DNA from: Thiocapsa imhoffii
GTDB taxonomy: Bacteria; Pseudomonadota; Gammaproteobacteria; Chromatiales; Chromatiaceae
Length of the DNA stretch: 50,526 nucleotides
Reading direction: 5' to 3'
Assembly: GCF_016583985.1 (NCBI RefSeq)
Contig: NZ_NRSD01000029.1
Coordinates: 1-50,526, forward strand
The position numbers were made by a program, and so were the translations under genes. Below the pieces are notes generated by a model that had not been told where the DNA came from, searched no databases, and worked only from the letters and a program-made list of their open reading frames with translations. Below, piece after piece: positions 43,492 through 50,526 of the stretch (position 1 is its first letter; every line of letters begins with the position of its first letter).

Positions 43492-45446
43492 CAAGCGTGA
43501 CTCGCTGGCGTGGGGGGCGTGTCCGACGATGCGTCAGCTCGGGTCAGGACGAATTGCGACATGCGGTCCTTGAGCGTGTCCGAGAGTGCGTTCATATCCC
43601 GCGCGATCTGTGAGATCTGTCGCACGGCCTGCGCCGTTTCGGCACTCGCCGTGACGATCTCGCGCAGGGCGACGACCACCTGATTGCTCGCGGTGCGCTG
43701 TTGTTGGGTCGAGAGGCTGATCTGTTGCGCCGAGCTCGAGGTCTCGCTCGCGGCCTCAACCAGGGCCTCAAGGATCTCGGCGGTCCTGGTGGAGTCCTTA
43801 ATCCCCTGTTGGATGCCGGCTGAGCCTTTCTCCGAACTGATCACCAAGCGACTGATCGATTCTTGGATCTCCGAGACCTTCGCGGTAATCTCATTGGTCG
43901 ATTCGGACACGGAATCGGCGAGGCGACGAATCTCGCCCGCGACGACACCGAAGCGCTTACCGGCCTCGCCGGCGGAGGAGGCCTCCAGCGCCGCGTTGAA
44001 GGCGATCAGCTTCGTCTGGTCCGCCACGGTATCGATGATCTCCATGATTTTCGAGATTTCCTTGGAGCGGGTGCCGAGCGTGAGGATTTCGTTCAGTGCG
44101 CTCTGATTGTCCTGGCCAATGCGCTGCATCTTGTCGACGAGGAGCTGCATGGCCTCCGAGCCGTGACGGGTGTCCTCGTGGGTGCGCTCGGCGATCGACA
44201 CAACGGATTCCGAGTACTCGGCAATCTGGGTCGAGGATGCGGAAAGCTCTTCCATGGTGGAGGTGATCTCGGCGACCGAGGCCGACATCTCACTCGAGGT
44301 TGCGGCCTGGCCATCGACGGCCCGGGCGATTTCGCGCGAGGCGGCATGCACCGAGGAGGCGTTGGACGCGACTCCAGCGACCAATTCGTTAAGATGCCCC
44401 CGCATCTCTTCGATCACGTGCGCGAGCTGCGCGAGTTCGTCGCGGCCGTCGATCACGCTGCCCCCACTCAAATCACCGTTGGCAACCCGATTGATCTCAT
44501 CGGTGAGCTGGCCAATGCGGCGGGTGATCGCCTGCGCGGTGACCAAGGCGATCCCGATGCTGAAGAGGGCTACCAGCAGGCCGATGATGGCCGCTTGCAT
44601 CGTGGTTTGGTTGAGAGCGGCGACATAGGGGCTGCGGTCGATGGCCACTTCGACGACCCCGAGCGGCGTGCCTGAGTAGTCATGAACCACCTCGGCATAG
44701 ACAGCCACCGGGAGCCCTCCGACAACCAGCTCGGCCATTGAGGACTGACCGGCGAAGGCCGCCTTGAGCACTTCAGGACTCAGCATGGGCTGGTCGGGAT
44801 GGGTGCTGGCGAAGGTCTCGAGCTGTCCGTCCGGAAACAGATAGAGCGCCGCCTCGACACCGTAATCCGCCTTGAATTCATCGAAAAAGCCCTGCCCGAA
44901 CGACATGCCGAATTCAACCGAACCCAGATGCCGCCCGTTCTCGAAGACGGGTGTCACGGCACGAGCACCCAGACCGGCGACCCCGAACTCAAGACCATGA
45001 TGCGCGGCGCGCAGCGTATTGGTGTCCACCACCGACTGACGGATGCTGGTGAGGTCATCGCCGAACTTCTCGAGTAGGTGCAAACGCAGGAACGAGGTCG
45101 CTGGGGGGGTGTGGAACTGGAACTGAACGGCGTCGAAATCGCGCTCGAGGACCAGAAACGCGGGGTGGAGCTGCTCGATTAGCCAGTCGCGGTCGCCCGC
45201 CGCGAAGCGGGTTTGGATCTCAGGCATATTCGCGACCAAGGCAGTGAGTGCCTGGGCGACGCGGACCTCGTCGGCGATGCGTGTTTGCACCATGGCGACG
45301 AATTGACGCAGTTCGGCCTCCTCGGCGTTGTGGCTGACGAGCTTGAGGTTGTGGATGCTGACCAAGGTCAGCGTTGTGATGGCGAGAATGATCGCGGCGC
45401 CAATCACGAGCAGGATGTTGGCCCAGAGTCGGAGTTGCTTGAACAT
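43491..45446 (-). CDS. Methyl-accepting sensor with dCache domain (WspA-like)
   Basis: A 651-residue membrane receptor: TM1 (LLVIGAAIILAITTLTLVSI), a periplasmic double-Cache (dCache_3-like) ligand domain including QFQFHTPPATSFLRLH and GSVEFGMSFG, TM2 (IIGLLVALFSIGIALV), HAMP, and a cytoplasmic signalling hairpin. The hairpin tip is QTKLIAFNAALEASSAGEAG, then RFGVVAGEIRRLADS, a sequence typical of WspA-class rather than flagellar MCPs. No C-terminal pentapeptide tether is present, which fits the TPR-CheR. ATG 45446 places TM1 at the N-terminus; a longer frame to 45761 runs back past the malQ start and is rejected. First gene of the cluster. Confidence 0.93.
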   Translation of the reverse strand: MFKQLRLWANILLVIGAAIILAITTLTLVSIHNLKLVSHNAEEAELRQFVAMVQTRIADEVRVAQALTALVANMPEIQTRFAAGDRDWLIEQLHPAFLVLERDFDAVQFQFHTPPATSFLRLHLLEKFGDDLTSIRQSVVDTNTLRAAHHGLEFGVAGLGARAVTPVFENGRHLGSVEFGMSFGQGFFDEFKADYGVEAALYLFPDGQLETFASTHPDQPMLSPEVLKAAFAGQSSMAELVVGGLPVAVYAEVVHDYSGTPLGVVEVAIDRSPYVAALNQTTMQAAIIGLLVALFSIGIALVTAQAITRRIGQLTDEINRVANGDLSGGSVIDGRDELAQLAHVIEEMRGHLNELVAGVASNASSVHAASREIARAVDGQAATSSEMSASVAEITSTMEELSASSTQIAEYSESVVSIAERTHEDTRHGSEAMQLLVDKMQRIGQDNQSALNEILTLGTRSKEISKIMEIIDTVADQTKLIAFNAALEASSAGEAGKRFGVVAGEIRRLADSVSESTNEITAKVSEIQESISRLVISSEKGSAGIQQGIKDSTRTAEILEALVEAASETSSSAQQISLSTQQQRTASNQVVVALREIVTASAETAQAVRQISQIARDMNALSDTLKDRMSQFVLTRADASSDTPPTPASHA

Positions 45447-45724
45447 TCGGAACGCGTCTCGACAGAGTTCAGACCGCGCCCGATCAAGGATCTGGCGCAC
45501 GAGGGAAGCCTCGCGAAGTGTAGCTGAAATCCACCCGGATCGTTCGAGTGGCGAAGGCCGCCAGGCGCGCGGCTCCAGCGGGTGTGCGCGGACGGGCTCG
45601 AATGCGCGCAGTTTTTCTCCGAGGCTTTCGGTAGACTGCTGTGGTGGATTCGCGTCGATGGGGCGTCTCTCGGCCCGCGCGGTTTGGTCTCGGTTTCTAC
45701 GATTAGGTCTCAGGAGCTTTCGGC
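45447..45724. promoter_or_regulatory. Divergent promoter region, MCP operon and malQ
   Basis: A 278-bp gap from which both the 13-gene minus-strand run and malQ must start. I find no good sigma-70 or flagellar sigma-28 (TAAAGTTT..GCCGATAA) match. A CAGGAG at about 45711 serves as the malQ ribosome-binding site. TACACT in AGCTACACTTC on the minus strand is a weak -10 candidate for the MCP gene. Confidence 0.5.
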
Positions 45725-47233
45725 ATGCACCGCACGAGCGGCATTCTGCTTCACCCGACATCCTTACCGGGTCCCTTTGGAATCGGCGATCTCGGGCCTT
45801 GCGCTTACCGCTTCGTGGATTTTCTCGCCGCCGCGGGACAGGGGCTCTGGCAGATGCTGCCGCTCGGACCCACTGGCTTCGGTGAGTCGCCGTATCAGTG
45901 CACCTCAGCCTTCGCGGGCAATCCGCTTCTCATTAGCCCCGAATTGCTCCGTGATGCCGGGTGGGTGGGCGAATCGGCCTGTGATCCCCCACCCTTTCCC
46001 ACCGATCGGATCGACTTCACGCAGGTGATCGCCTGGAAGCGCAGGCTGCTGGTGGAGGCCGCGCGGGAGTTCACCTGTCAAGCGCGTGACTCAGATCGTG
46101 CCGACTACCAGCGGTTCCTGGAGACGCATGCGAACTGGCTAGAGGACTTCGTGCTGTATCAAGCCCTGAAGATCCAGCATGACCTCACGTCATGGACCGA
46201 GTGGCCGGACGCGCTCGCGCAACGAGAGCCGCGAGTCTTGGCGCGGTGGCGCGAGACGCATGCCGAGGAGCTCGAGCGGGAGCGGCTGATCCAATACTTC
46301 TTCTTTCGTCAGTGGAGCGCGTTACGTGCCTATGCCAATGAGCGCGGCGTCCGTCTGATTGGTGACATGCCGATCTTCGTTGCCCACGACTCGAGCGAGG
46401 TCTGGACCCATCGCGAGTGGTTCCAACTGGATGCGCAGGGGCATCCGACGGTGATCGCCGGGGTGCCGCCGGATTATTTCAGCGCGACCGGGCAACGCTG
46501 GGGCAACCCGCTGTATGACTGGCCACGGCTGGCCGCGGATGGCTATCGCTTCTGGGTCCAACGGCTGCGCCGCGTCCTGGACCTGGTGGATCTGGTGCGG
46601 GTCGATCATTTCCGAGGTTTCGCCGGCTATTGGGAAATTCCCGCCGCGGAGGAGACCGCGATCAACGGCCGCTGGGTTCCAGGACCGGGGATGGCTCTGT
46701 TTGATGCCCTGCGCGAGGCGCTGGGCGAGGGTCTGCCGCTGATCGCGGAGGATTTGGGCGTCATCACTGAGGATGTCGAGGCCTTACGCGATGGACTGGG
46801 TCTGCCGGGGATGGCGATCCTCCAGTTTGGCTTCGAGGACATCGAGGGCGGTTTCGGTCGTTCGGCGTTTCTCCCTCACAACCACCGCCGCGGCCTGGCG
46901 GTCTACACGGGCACGCACGACAACAATACCTTGCTCGGATGGTGGGCGCAGCGCGATGCGGCACAGCAAGAGCATGCCCGGCTCTATCTGAACAGTGATG
47001 AGACGGCGATTCACTGGGATTTCATTCGCGCCGCGCTGGGCTCGGTTGCGGCGTTCGCCATCTTCCCGCTCCAGGATGTCCTGGGTCTGGGGAGCGAAGC
47101 CTGCATGAATCGACCCGGCACCGCGGGAGGCAACTGGCTCTGGCGTTATCGCGATGAGATGCTGGACGAGGCCGCGGCTGAGCGGTTGCGCAGGCTCAGT
47201 CGTTTGTATGGACGTCTGCCCTATCCGGTTTGA
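45725..47233 (+). CDS. malQ: 4-alpha-glucanotransferase
   Basis: A 502-residue GH77 amylomaltase/disproportionating enzyme that transfers maltodextrin segments in glycogen or starch metabolism. N-terminal RTSGILLHPTSLPGPFGIGDLG and LPLGPTGFGESPYQ are signatures. The catalytic nucleophile lies in VRVDHFRGF, the acid/base Glu in IAEDLG and the third Asp in TGTHDNNT. GDMPIFVAHDSSEVW is also conserved. ATG 45725 has CAGGAG upstream. It is read divergently from the MCP gene. No other glycogen genes are present in the window. Confidence 0.97.
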   Translation: MHRTSGILLHPTSLPGPFGIGDLGPCAYRFVDFLAAAGQGLWQMLPLGPTGFGESPYQCTSAFAGNPLLISPELLRDAGWVGESACDPPPFPTDRIDFTQVIAWKRRLLVEAAREFTCQARDSDRADYQRFLETHANWLEDFVLYQALKIQHDLTSWTEWPDALAQREPRVLARWRETHAEELERERLIQYFFFRQWSALRAYANERGVRLIGDMPIFVAHDSSEVWTHREWFQLDAQGHPTVIAGVPPDYFSATGQRWGNPLYDWPRLAADGYRFWVQRLRRVLDLVDLVRVDHFRGFAGYWEIPAAEETAINGRWVPGPGMALFDALREALGEGLPLIAEDLGVITEDVEALRDGLGLPGMAILQFGFEDIEGGFGRSAFLPHNHRRGLAVYTGTHDNNTLLGWWAQRDAAQQEHARLYLNSDETAIHWDFIRAALGSVAAFAIFPLQDVLGLGSEACMNRPGTAGGNWLWRYRDEMLDEAAAERLRRLSRLYGRLPYPV

Positions 47234-47368
47234 TCAGACGAGAGCCGTAAGGTCGCGGGATGATGCCGGGGGCGGCGGTTGGCCATCGCTGCCGTGGTCG
47301 TCCGAGCACAGCTCCTGGGATGGCTGGGTCGCGCGGGGGACAGATTCAGGTGCGGGGCGGTGCGGGGC

Positions 47369-47394
47369 GGTGAGGGACGCGGAGGTCCCTCACC
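47369..47394. terminator. Strong hairpin between malQ and the DsrC paralogue
   Basis: GGTGAGGGAC (47369-47378) and GTCCCTCACC (47385-47394) form a perfect 10-bp stem with a 6-base loop, about 135 bp past the malQ stop. It lies between convergent genes and may act in both directions. Confidence 0.55.
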
Positions 47395-47401
47395 GAGGTT
47401 G

Positions 47402-47423
47402 GGCGCTCATGGGGATGAGCGCC
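47402..47423 (-). terminator. Hairpin just after the DsrC paralogue
   Basis: GGCGCTCAT and ATGAGCGCC form a perfect 9-bp stem with loop GGGG (CCCC on the minus strand), ending 11 bases past the minus-strand stop. With the hairpin at 47369-47394 it makes a stacked pair. Confidence 0.6.
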
Positions 47424-47434
47424 GTGCCGCATGG

Positions 47435-47776
47435 CTAACAGGAATGGCAGTAATAACGCGGCAAGCCAGCGAGTCGGCACGCCTGCTTGCACCCTCCATT
47501 TGGGAAGAGCGCCTCGAGATGTTTGCGCGAACAGGACACATGCGGCGAGACGCGTGCGCCGACGGTCTTGATAACGACGCGAGGCGAGGGCGGAATCTCA
47601 TGCGTTCCGTAATATTCTCGCAAAAAATCGATCACCGCCCAATGACACTCGGTGAGTGCCAGCCCCTCTTCCTCGGCCAAGGCTTGCGCCACGCTGGGGT
47701 TCCAGTCGTCGAAACGGGCTAGATGGCCTTGTTTATTGAACTCGAGTTGCTGTCCAAGGTTCTGCATCGCTGACAT
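47435..47776 (-). CDS. Cys-rich DsrC/TusE-family sulfur carrier
   Basis: A 113-residue DsrC-family protein; members carry sulfur as a C-terminal persulfide or trisulfide. The family core is clear: WNPSVAQALA, LTECHWAVIDFLREYY, FPNGGCKQACRLAGLP. CysB is Cys100 (in KQACR). In DsrC CysA is eleven residues later, the penultimate position; here position 111 is His and the tail is YYCHSC, giving Cys110 and Cys113 as a terminal CxxC. Cys44, Cys82 and Cys96 are further extras. GGAGGAG upstream supports ATG 47776. It stands alone, not in a dsr operon. It is either a specialised paralogue or a redox variant; sulfur transfer as such is inferred from family. Confidence 0.92.
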   Translation of the reverse strand: MSAMQNLGQQLEFNKQGHLARFDDWNPSVAQALAEEEGLALTECHWAVIDFLREYYGTHEIPPSPRVVIKTVGARVSPHVSCSRKHLEALFPNGGCKQACRLAGLPRYYCHSC

Positions 47777-48056
47777 CGGTCACTCCTCCACCCGGTGGGT
47801 GGTTTGGTCCTGCTGAGGTGGGTCTTTTGCCTTCCCGTGGCATGGGTTCCATGTTTGTGGTCTTCGCCCGAAGACAGGTCGCCAGGCTAGACAATTGTCA
47901 ATGCAACGAGGTCTATGATGAACCATCCGACCTTTGGATGGAACCGAACCCAGATCAATGAGGCGGTCAATAATTCAATCTGGACTTGGTCATACCCAAT
48001 CTGAGCGACCGCGTTCCCGGTTCGGTATGGGTTACATGATCACGCCATTCATCGGT
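47777..48056. other. Gap upstream of the DsrC paralogue
   Basis: About 280 bp with no gene. It holds the palindrome GACAATTGTC (47890-47899), which contains a TTGACA on the minus strand that could be the -35 of the DsrC gene although no good -10 follows, and a small hairpin CCATCC/GGATGG at 47923-47941. The base composition is lower in GC than the flanking genes. Confidence 0.4.
47890..47899. promoter_or_regulatory. Palindrome GACAATTGTC upstream of the DsrC paralogue
   Basis: A perfect 10-bp palindrome about 115 bp before the DsrC-like start, overlapping TTGACA on the minus strand. It has the form of a repressor half-site pair, but no regulator can be assigned. Confidence 0.3.
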
Positions 48057-48191
48057 TCACCGCGGTTTAGGGCCCGCGGTGGCGGCAAGGGTCGCCCCGA
48101 GGTGCAGCAGACTGAGCGGCGCCGAGCCTTCGGCCTTGTTGTTGGCAATGATGAAGACGTCACGATTGGCCGCGTCGCGCCATCGGGGGGT
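48057..48191 (-). pseudogene. 3' remnant of a DUF72 (YecE-like) gene
   Basis: The minus strand reads 44 codons to TGA: WRDAANRDVFII, then ANNKAEGSAPLSLLHLGATL and a short tail. NNKAEGSAP near the C-terminus is the hallmark end of DUF72/YecE-like proteins, which are normally about 250 residues. The frame ends abruptly at the junction with the protease gene, whose stop is at 48212; the first ~200 residues are missing. No start codon or ribosome-binding site is evident. It looks like the scar of a deletion. Confidence 0.7.
48058..48081 (-). terminator. Hairpin at the end of the DUF72 remnant
   Basis: CACCGCGG and CCGCGGTG form a perfect 8-bp stem with an 8-base loop, overlapping the remnant's stop codon. 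It may now serve the protease gene upstream. Confidence 0.45.
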
Positions 48192-48211
48192 AAGCGCCCC
48201 AGCTCCCGCCC

Positions 48212-49561
48212 TCAACGGCGGGCGAGGACGACCAGGTCGTCGCCGCGTTGGATTCGGAGGCTGATGAGCGCGCCTGATTGCTGAATCGTTCGCGACAGAT
48301 CATGCAGGCTGACCACCCGCTGCCCATTGACTTGCAGGATCCGATCACCCTCGCGCAGACCCGCATTCCAGGCGTTGCTGTTGGGCTGCACCGTCCCGAC
48401 CGGGAGGGCGGGAACACCGCCCTGGCGATCCAACTCTCCGATCAGTGATCCCGCGAGGCTGGGGGCGATGCCTTGACCATCGACGAAGGCATGGTAGGGG
48501 TCCCAGAGGGTTGCGACCAAGCGCAGGCGCTGCCCGCCGCGCAGGATCTCGAGATCCACCCTGGTGCCGACCCGCAGCAGCGCGAGGCGATGGCGGAGAT
48601 CCGCCGCGCTGTTGACCGTTGCGCCATTAATGCGCAGGATCAGATCGCCCTCCCGCACACCGGCCGCGGCCGCGGCGGAGTCTGGGACAACGTGATTGAT
48701 CACGGCGCCCCGGCCGTACTCCACCCCCAGGGCGGCGGCCAACTCGGGTGTCAGATCCTGCATGGCCACGCCGAAGAGGCCCCGCTGTACGGCGCCGTGA
48801 TCAATGAGTTGCTCCATGATCGCGCGGGCCATGTTGGCGGGGATGGCGAAGCCGATCCCGATATTGCCTCCCCCAGGTGCGAGGATCGCGGTATTGATCC
48901 CCACGAGTTCGCCATGCAGATTCACCAAGGGGCCGCCCGAGTTTCCCGGATTGATCGAGGCGTCGGTCTGGATGAAGCTCTCATAGCCCTCGATCCCGAG
49001 GCCCGTCCGTCCCAAACCGCTGACGATGCCTGAGGTGACCGTCTGGCTCAGCCCGAAGGGGTTCCCAATGGCGACGACGAAATCCCCGACCCTGAGTGCA
49101 TCTGAGTCACCGATGGTCAGGGCCGTGAGGTGGTCGGCGGGAATGCGCAACACGGCGATGTCCGTGTCGGGATCAGCGCCGACCAGCTCCGCGAGGAGGC
49201 GCCGCCCGTCGTGGAGCGTGATCCGGATTTCGGTCGCCTTCGCGACGACGTGATGATTGGTCAACACCAGCCCCCGCGTGGCATCGACGACGATGCCTGA
49301 GCCCAAACTGTTGCCCTCGCGCCGCCGCTGGGGGATGTCGAGGAAGTGACGAAAGAAGGGATCGCGCATCAGCGGATGCTCGGCGGCGTCGATCCGGATC
49401 ACGGTCGAGATGTTGACGACCGCCGGCACCGTGCGTTCCAGCATGGGCGCGAGGCTTGGAAGAGGTTGCTGATCCACGACCGCGGGCAGTGCGGCGCCAG
49501 CATCCTGACCGCTCAGGACGAGTGCAAGGCCGCCGGCGCCGATCAGGTGAAAGAGCCGCAT
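48212..49561 (-). CDS. degQ: DegQ/DegP-type periplasmic serine protease
   Basis: A 449-residue HtrA-family protease for envelope protein quality control. A signal peptide (LFHLIGAGGLALVLSG and AGAALPA) precedes the trypsin-like domain with His in VLTNHHVV, Asp in DPDTDIAVL and Ser in INPGNSGGPL. Two PDZ domains follow (GLFGVAMQDLTPELA onward, and GLREGDRILQVNG). The LA loop (HPLMRDPFFRHFLDIPQRR) is short, which favours DegQ over DegP. ATG 49561 puts the signal peptide first; the upstream frame is polar. It lies downstream of hsp20 on the same strand, separated by a hairpin. Confidence 0.95.
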   Translation of the reverse strand: MRLFHLIGAGGLALVLSGQDAGAALPAVVDQQPLPSLAPMLERTVPAVVNISTVIRIDAAEHPLMRDPFFRHFLDIPQRRREGNSLGSGIVVDATRGLVLTNHHVVAKATEIRITLHDGRRLLAELVGADPDTDIAVLRIPADHLTALTIGDSDALRVGDFVVAIGNPFGLSQTVTSGIVSGLGRTGLGIEGYESFIQTDASINPGNSGGPLVNLHGELVGINTAILAPGGGNIGIGFAIPANMARAIMEQLIDHGAVQRGLFGVAMQDLTPELAAALGVEYGRGAVINHVVPDSAAAAAGVREGDLILRINGATVNSAADLRHRLALLRVGTRVDLEILRGGQRLRLVATLWDPYHAFVDGQGIAPSLAGSLIGELDRQGGVPALPVGTVQPNSNAWNAGLREGDRILQVNGQRVVSLHDLSRTIQQSGALISLRIQRGDDLVVLARR

Positions 49562-49644
49562 GGATAGGATGCTCTGTTCAAGTCGCTTCTCTGAGCGTGC
49601 GATCCGATCACGACCGCGGATGGAGGTCATCGTGATTGATTTGT

Positions 49645-49661
49645 GCCGGGCTCGGCCCGGC
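49645..49661 (-). terminator. Hairpin between hsp20 and the protease gene
   Basis: GCCGGGC (49645-49651) and GCCCGGC (49655-49661) form a perfect 7-bp stem with a 3-base loop, about 110 bp after the hsp20 stop. In the minus direction it is followed by ACAAATCAATC. Confidence 0.45.
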
Positions 49662-49772
49662 GCGAGATGGGTTGGACGCGACCACTGCCTGGATCGCTGG
49701 GATCACCTTAAGATGCCGGTGTCGAGGTGTGACCACGCTCTTCCAGATCGCGTCGCTGGCGTGACCCGAACA

Positions 49773-50219
49773 CTAGACCTCGATGTAGGGGCCGGCGTCG
49801 TTGCGGATCGCGATCTTACGTGGTTTCATCGCCTCGGGGATCTCGCGGCGCAGATCGATGTGCAGCAGGCCATTCTCAAGCCGTGCGTCACGTACCCGGA
49901 CATAATCGGCGAGCTGGAACTTGCGTTCGAAGTTTCGGTTCGCGATGCCACGATACAGATAGGTCGCAGGCTCTTTCTCCTCCTCGTCCGGCCGTGTGCC
50001 GGTGACCGTGAGGATATTCTCCTTCACCTCCAGCGCTAAGTCGCGATCCGTGAAGCCGGCAACCGCCATGGTGATGCGGTAGTCGTTCTCGCCGCTGATC
50101 TCGATGTTGTAGGGCGGATAACCACCCGTGTCGGAACGGTAAGCCGATTCGAGTGCATTCGACATCCGATCGAAGCCGATCATGGAGCGGAGCAGTGGTG
50201 AGAAGTCGATATTTGTCAT
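49773..50219 (-). CDS. ibpA: Small heat-shock protein (IbpA/Hsp20 family)
   Basis: A 148-residue alpha-crystallin chaperone that holds unfolding proteins in aggregates for the DnaK system. The N-terminus (MTNIDFSPLLRSMIGFDRM) is typical of IbpA; the crystallin domain contains YPPYNIEISGENDYRI, VAGFTDRDL, LYRGIANRNFERKFQLAD and the ENGLLHIDL strand, and the tail has the I-x-I motif as KIAI. ATG 50219 has AGGA eight bases upstream, buried in the predicted leader hairpin. Regulation by a heat-responsive promoter and RNA thermometer is suggested by the leader. Confidence 0.95.
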   Translation of the reverse strand: MTNIDFSPLLRSMIGFDRMSNALESAYRSDTGGYPPYNIEISGENDYRITMAVAGFTDRDLALEVKENILTVTGTRPDEEEKEPATYLYRGIANRNFERKFQLADYVRVRDARLENGLLHIDLRREIPEAMKPRKIAIRNDAGPYIEV

Positions 50220-50304
50220 CGTCATATCCTCAATCTCGAGCAATATGGAAGGGCGCGTTCTATCAAGAACCGCGAGGTCCGTAGCCCTCCGGGGAGCGAC
50301 TACA
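50220..50304 (-). ncRNA. Candidate ROSE-type RNA thermometer in the hsp20 leader
   Basis: The predicted 85-nt leader can fold into three hairpins. The first pairs GUAG with CUAC around CUCC/GGAG; the second pairs GUUCU with AGAAC; the last pairs AUAUUGCU (50246-50239) with AGGAUAU (50230-50224), which hides the ribosome-binding site. UUGCU facing AGGA, with a G-G mismatch, is the hallmark of ROSE elements, which melt at high temperature and control small heat-shock genes. Confidence 0.6.
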
Positions 50305-50310
50305 TTATGT

Positions 50311-50339
50311 AAAGTAGGATCGGTTTCCGGCCTTGTCAA
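50311..50339 (-). promoter_or_regulatory. Candidate hsp20 promoter
   Basis: On the minus strand, TTGACA (50339-50334) lies 17 bp from TACTTT (50316-50311). The flanking CCTTGACA and CCTACTTT also resemble a heat-shock sigma-32 site (CTTGAAA, CCCCATNT) with 15 bp between. Either would start the transcript near 50304. Confidence 0.5.
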
Positions 50340-50382
50340 GGGCCGCTGATATCCATCCCGATCCCAAGGTCTCGGCTCTCGA

Positions 50383-50526
50383 TCAAGCAGGATCTAGATG
50401 ATCCTCGAACCGGGTCGGTCGAGGCGTTCGCCGAGCCCAGTCGAGGAAGCTGATGGCGTGATCACCGCGGCCTTGCGGCCCGATCTTGGCCACATCACCG
50501 AGGACTGAGGATAGGGTGGGCGGGAG
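50383..50526 (-). CDS. Possible 3' end of a gene running off the window
   Basis: The minus strand is open for 47 codons from the window edge to TGA at 50385-50383, with sequence that reads like protein (VAKIGPQGRGDHAISFLDWA in part). I do not recognise it. In DNA this rich in GC a 47-codon frame can arise by chance, so the call is tentative. Its end is about 45 bp before the hsp20 promoter. Confidence 0.35.
   Translation of the reverse strand, partial: LPPTLSSVLGDVAKIGPQGRGDHAISFLDWARRTPRPTRFEDHLDPA

Noticed and set aside
45447..45761. Upstream extension of the MCP gene to 45761
   Set aside because: It adds ~105 Arg-rich residues before TM1 and runs past the malQ start; ATG 45446 gives a normal receptor N-terminus.
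47934..48284. 116-codon plus-strand frame
   Set aside because: Overlaps the protease 3' end and the DUF72 remnant on the other strand; no motif and Arg-rich.
1..50526. CRISPR arrays, tRNA or rRNA genes, insertion sequences, phage genes
   Set aside because: No repeat-spacer pattern, tRNA-like folds, transposase motifs or phage proteins were seen on reading; a tRNAscan or Infernal run was not possible.

Overview
The window is high-GC chromosomal DNA of a gammaproteobacterium. The organism is most likely a purple sulfur bacterium of the Chromatiaceae type, which is an inference from the cell-shape gene order, a DsrC-family sulfur-carrier paralogue, a KaiBC pair without KaiA, and base composition. 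I see no rRNA, tRNA, CRISPR array, insertion sequence or prophage.

Layout. (1) 1-2153: a non-coding start, one secreted protein of unknown function, and a spacer. (2) 2154-11252, plus strand: the cell-elongation and peptidoglycan block mreB-mreC-mreD-mrdA-mrdB-mltB-dacA, followed by ybeD and lipB. rlpA and lipA, often part of this block, are absent. mreC appears to start at an ATT codon. (3) 11325-17999, minus strand: DUF2126 protein, MoxR ATPase, DUF58 protein and an unknown Cys-containing exported protein. (4) 18423-23093: LysE-type exporter, a barnase-like RNase with its barstar inhibitor, a folate/biopterin-type transporter, a small membrane protein and an anchored fasciclin protein.

(5) 23239-45446, minus strand, is the centrepiece: thirteen genes, twelve of them overlapping or less than 40 bp apart. 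In transcription order they are a Wsp-like MCP, CheB, CheR-TPR, CheA-REC, a lone receiver, an Hpt-REC-REC-GGDEF protein, CheW, a divergent CheW-like protein, a PAS-GGDEF-EAL protein, KaiC, KaiB, a second PAS-GGDEF-EAL protein and, after a 377-bp spacer, a PAS/GAF-GGDEF-EAL protein. The arrangement suggests that a membrane sensor array and a KaiA-less Kai timer both feed cyclic-di-GMP synthesis and breakdown.

(6) 45725-50526: malQ; a Cys-rich DsrC paralogue ending in CHSC; a 3' remnant of a DUF72 gene; a DegQ/DegP-type protease; a small heat-shock protein whose leader looks like a ROSE RNA thermometer; and the possible 3' end of one more gene.

Proteins were identified by reading motifs; no database search was run. 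Start codons were chosen by Shine-Dalgarno sequence, neighbour spacing and family N-termini.
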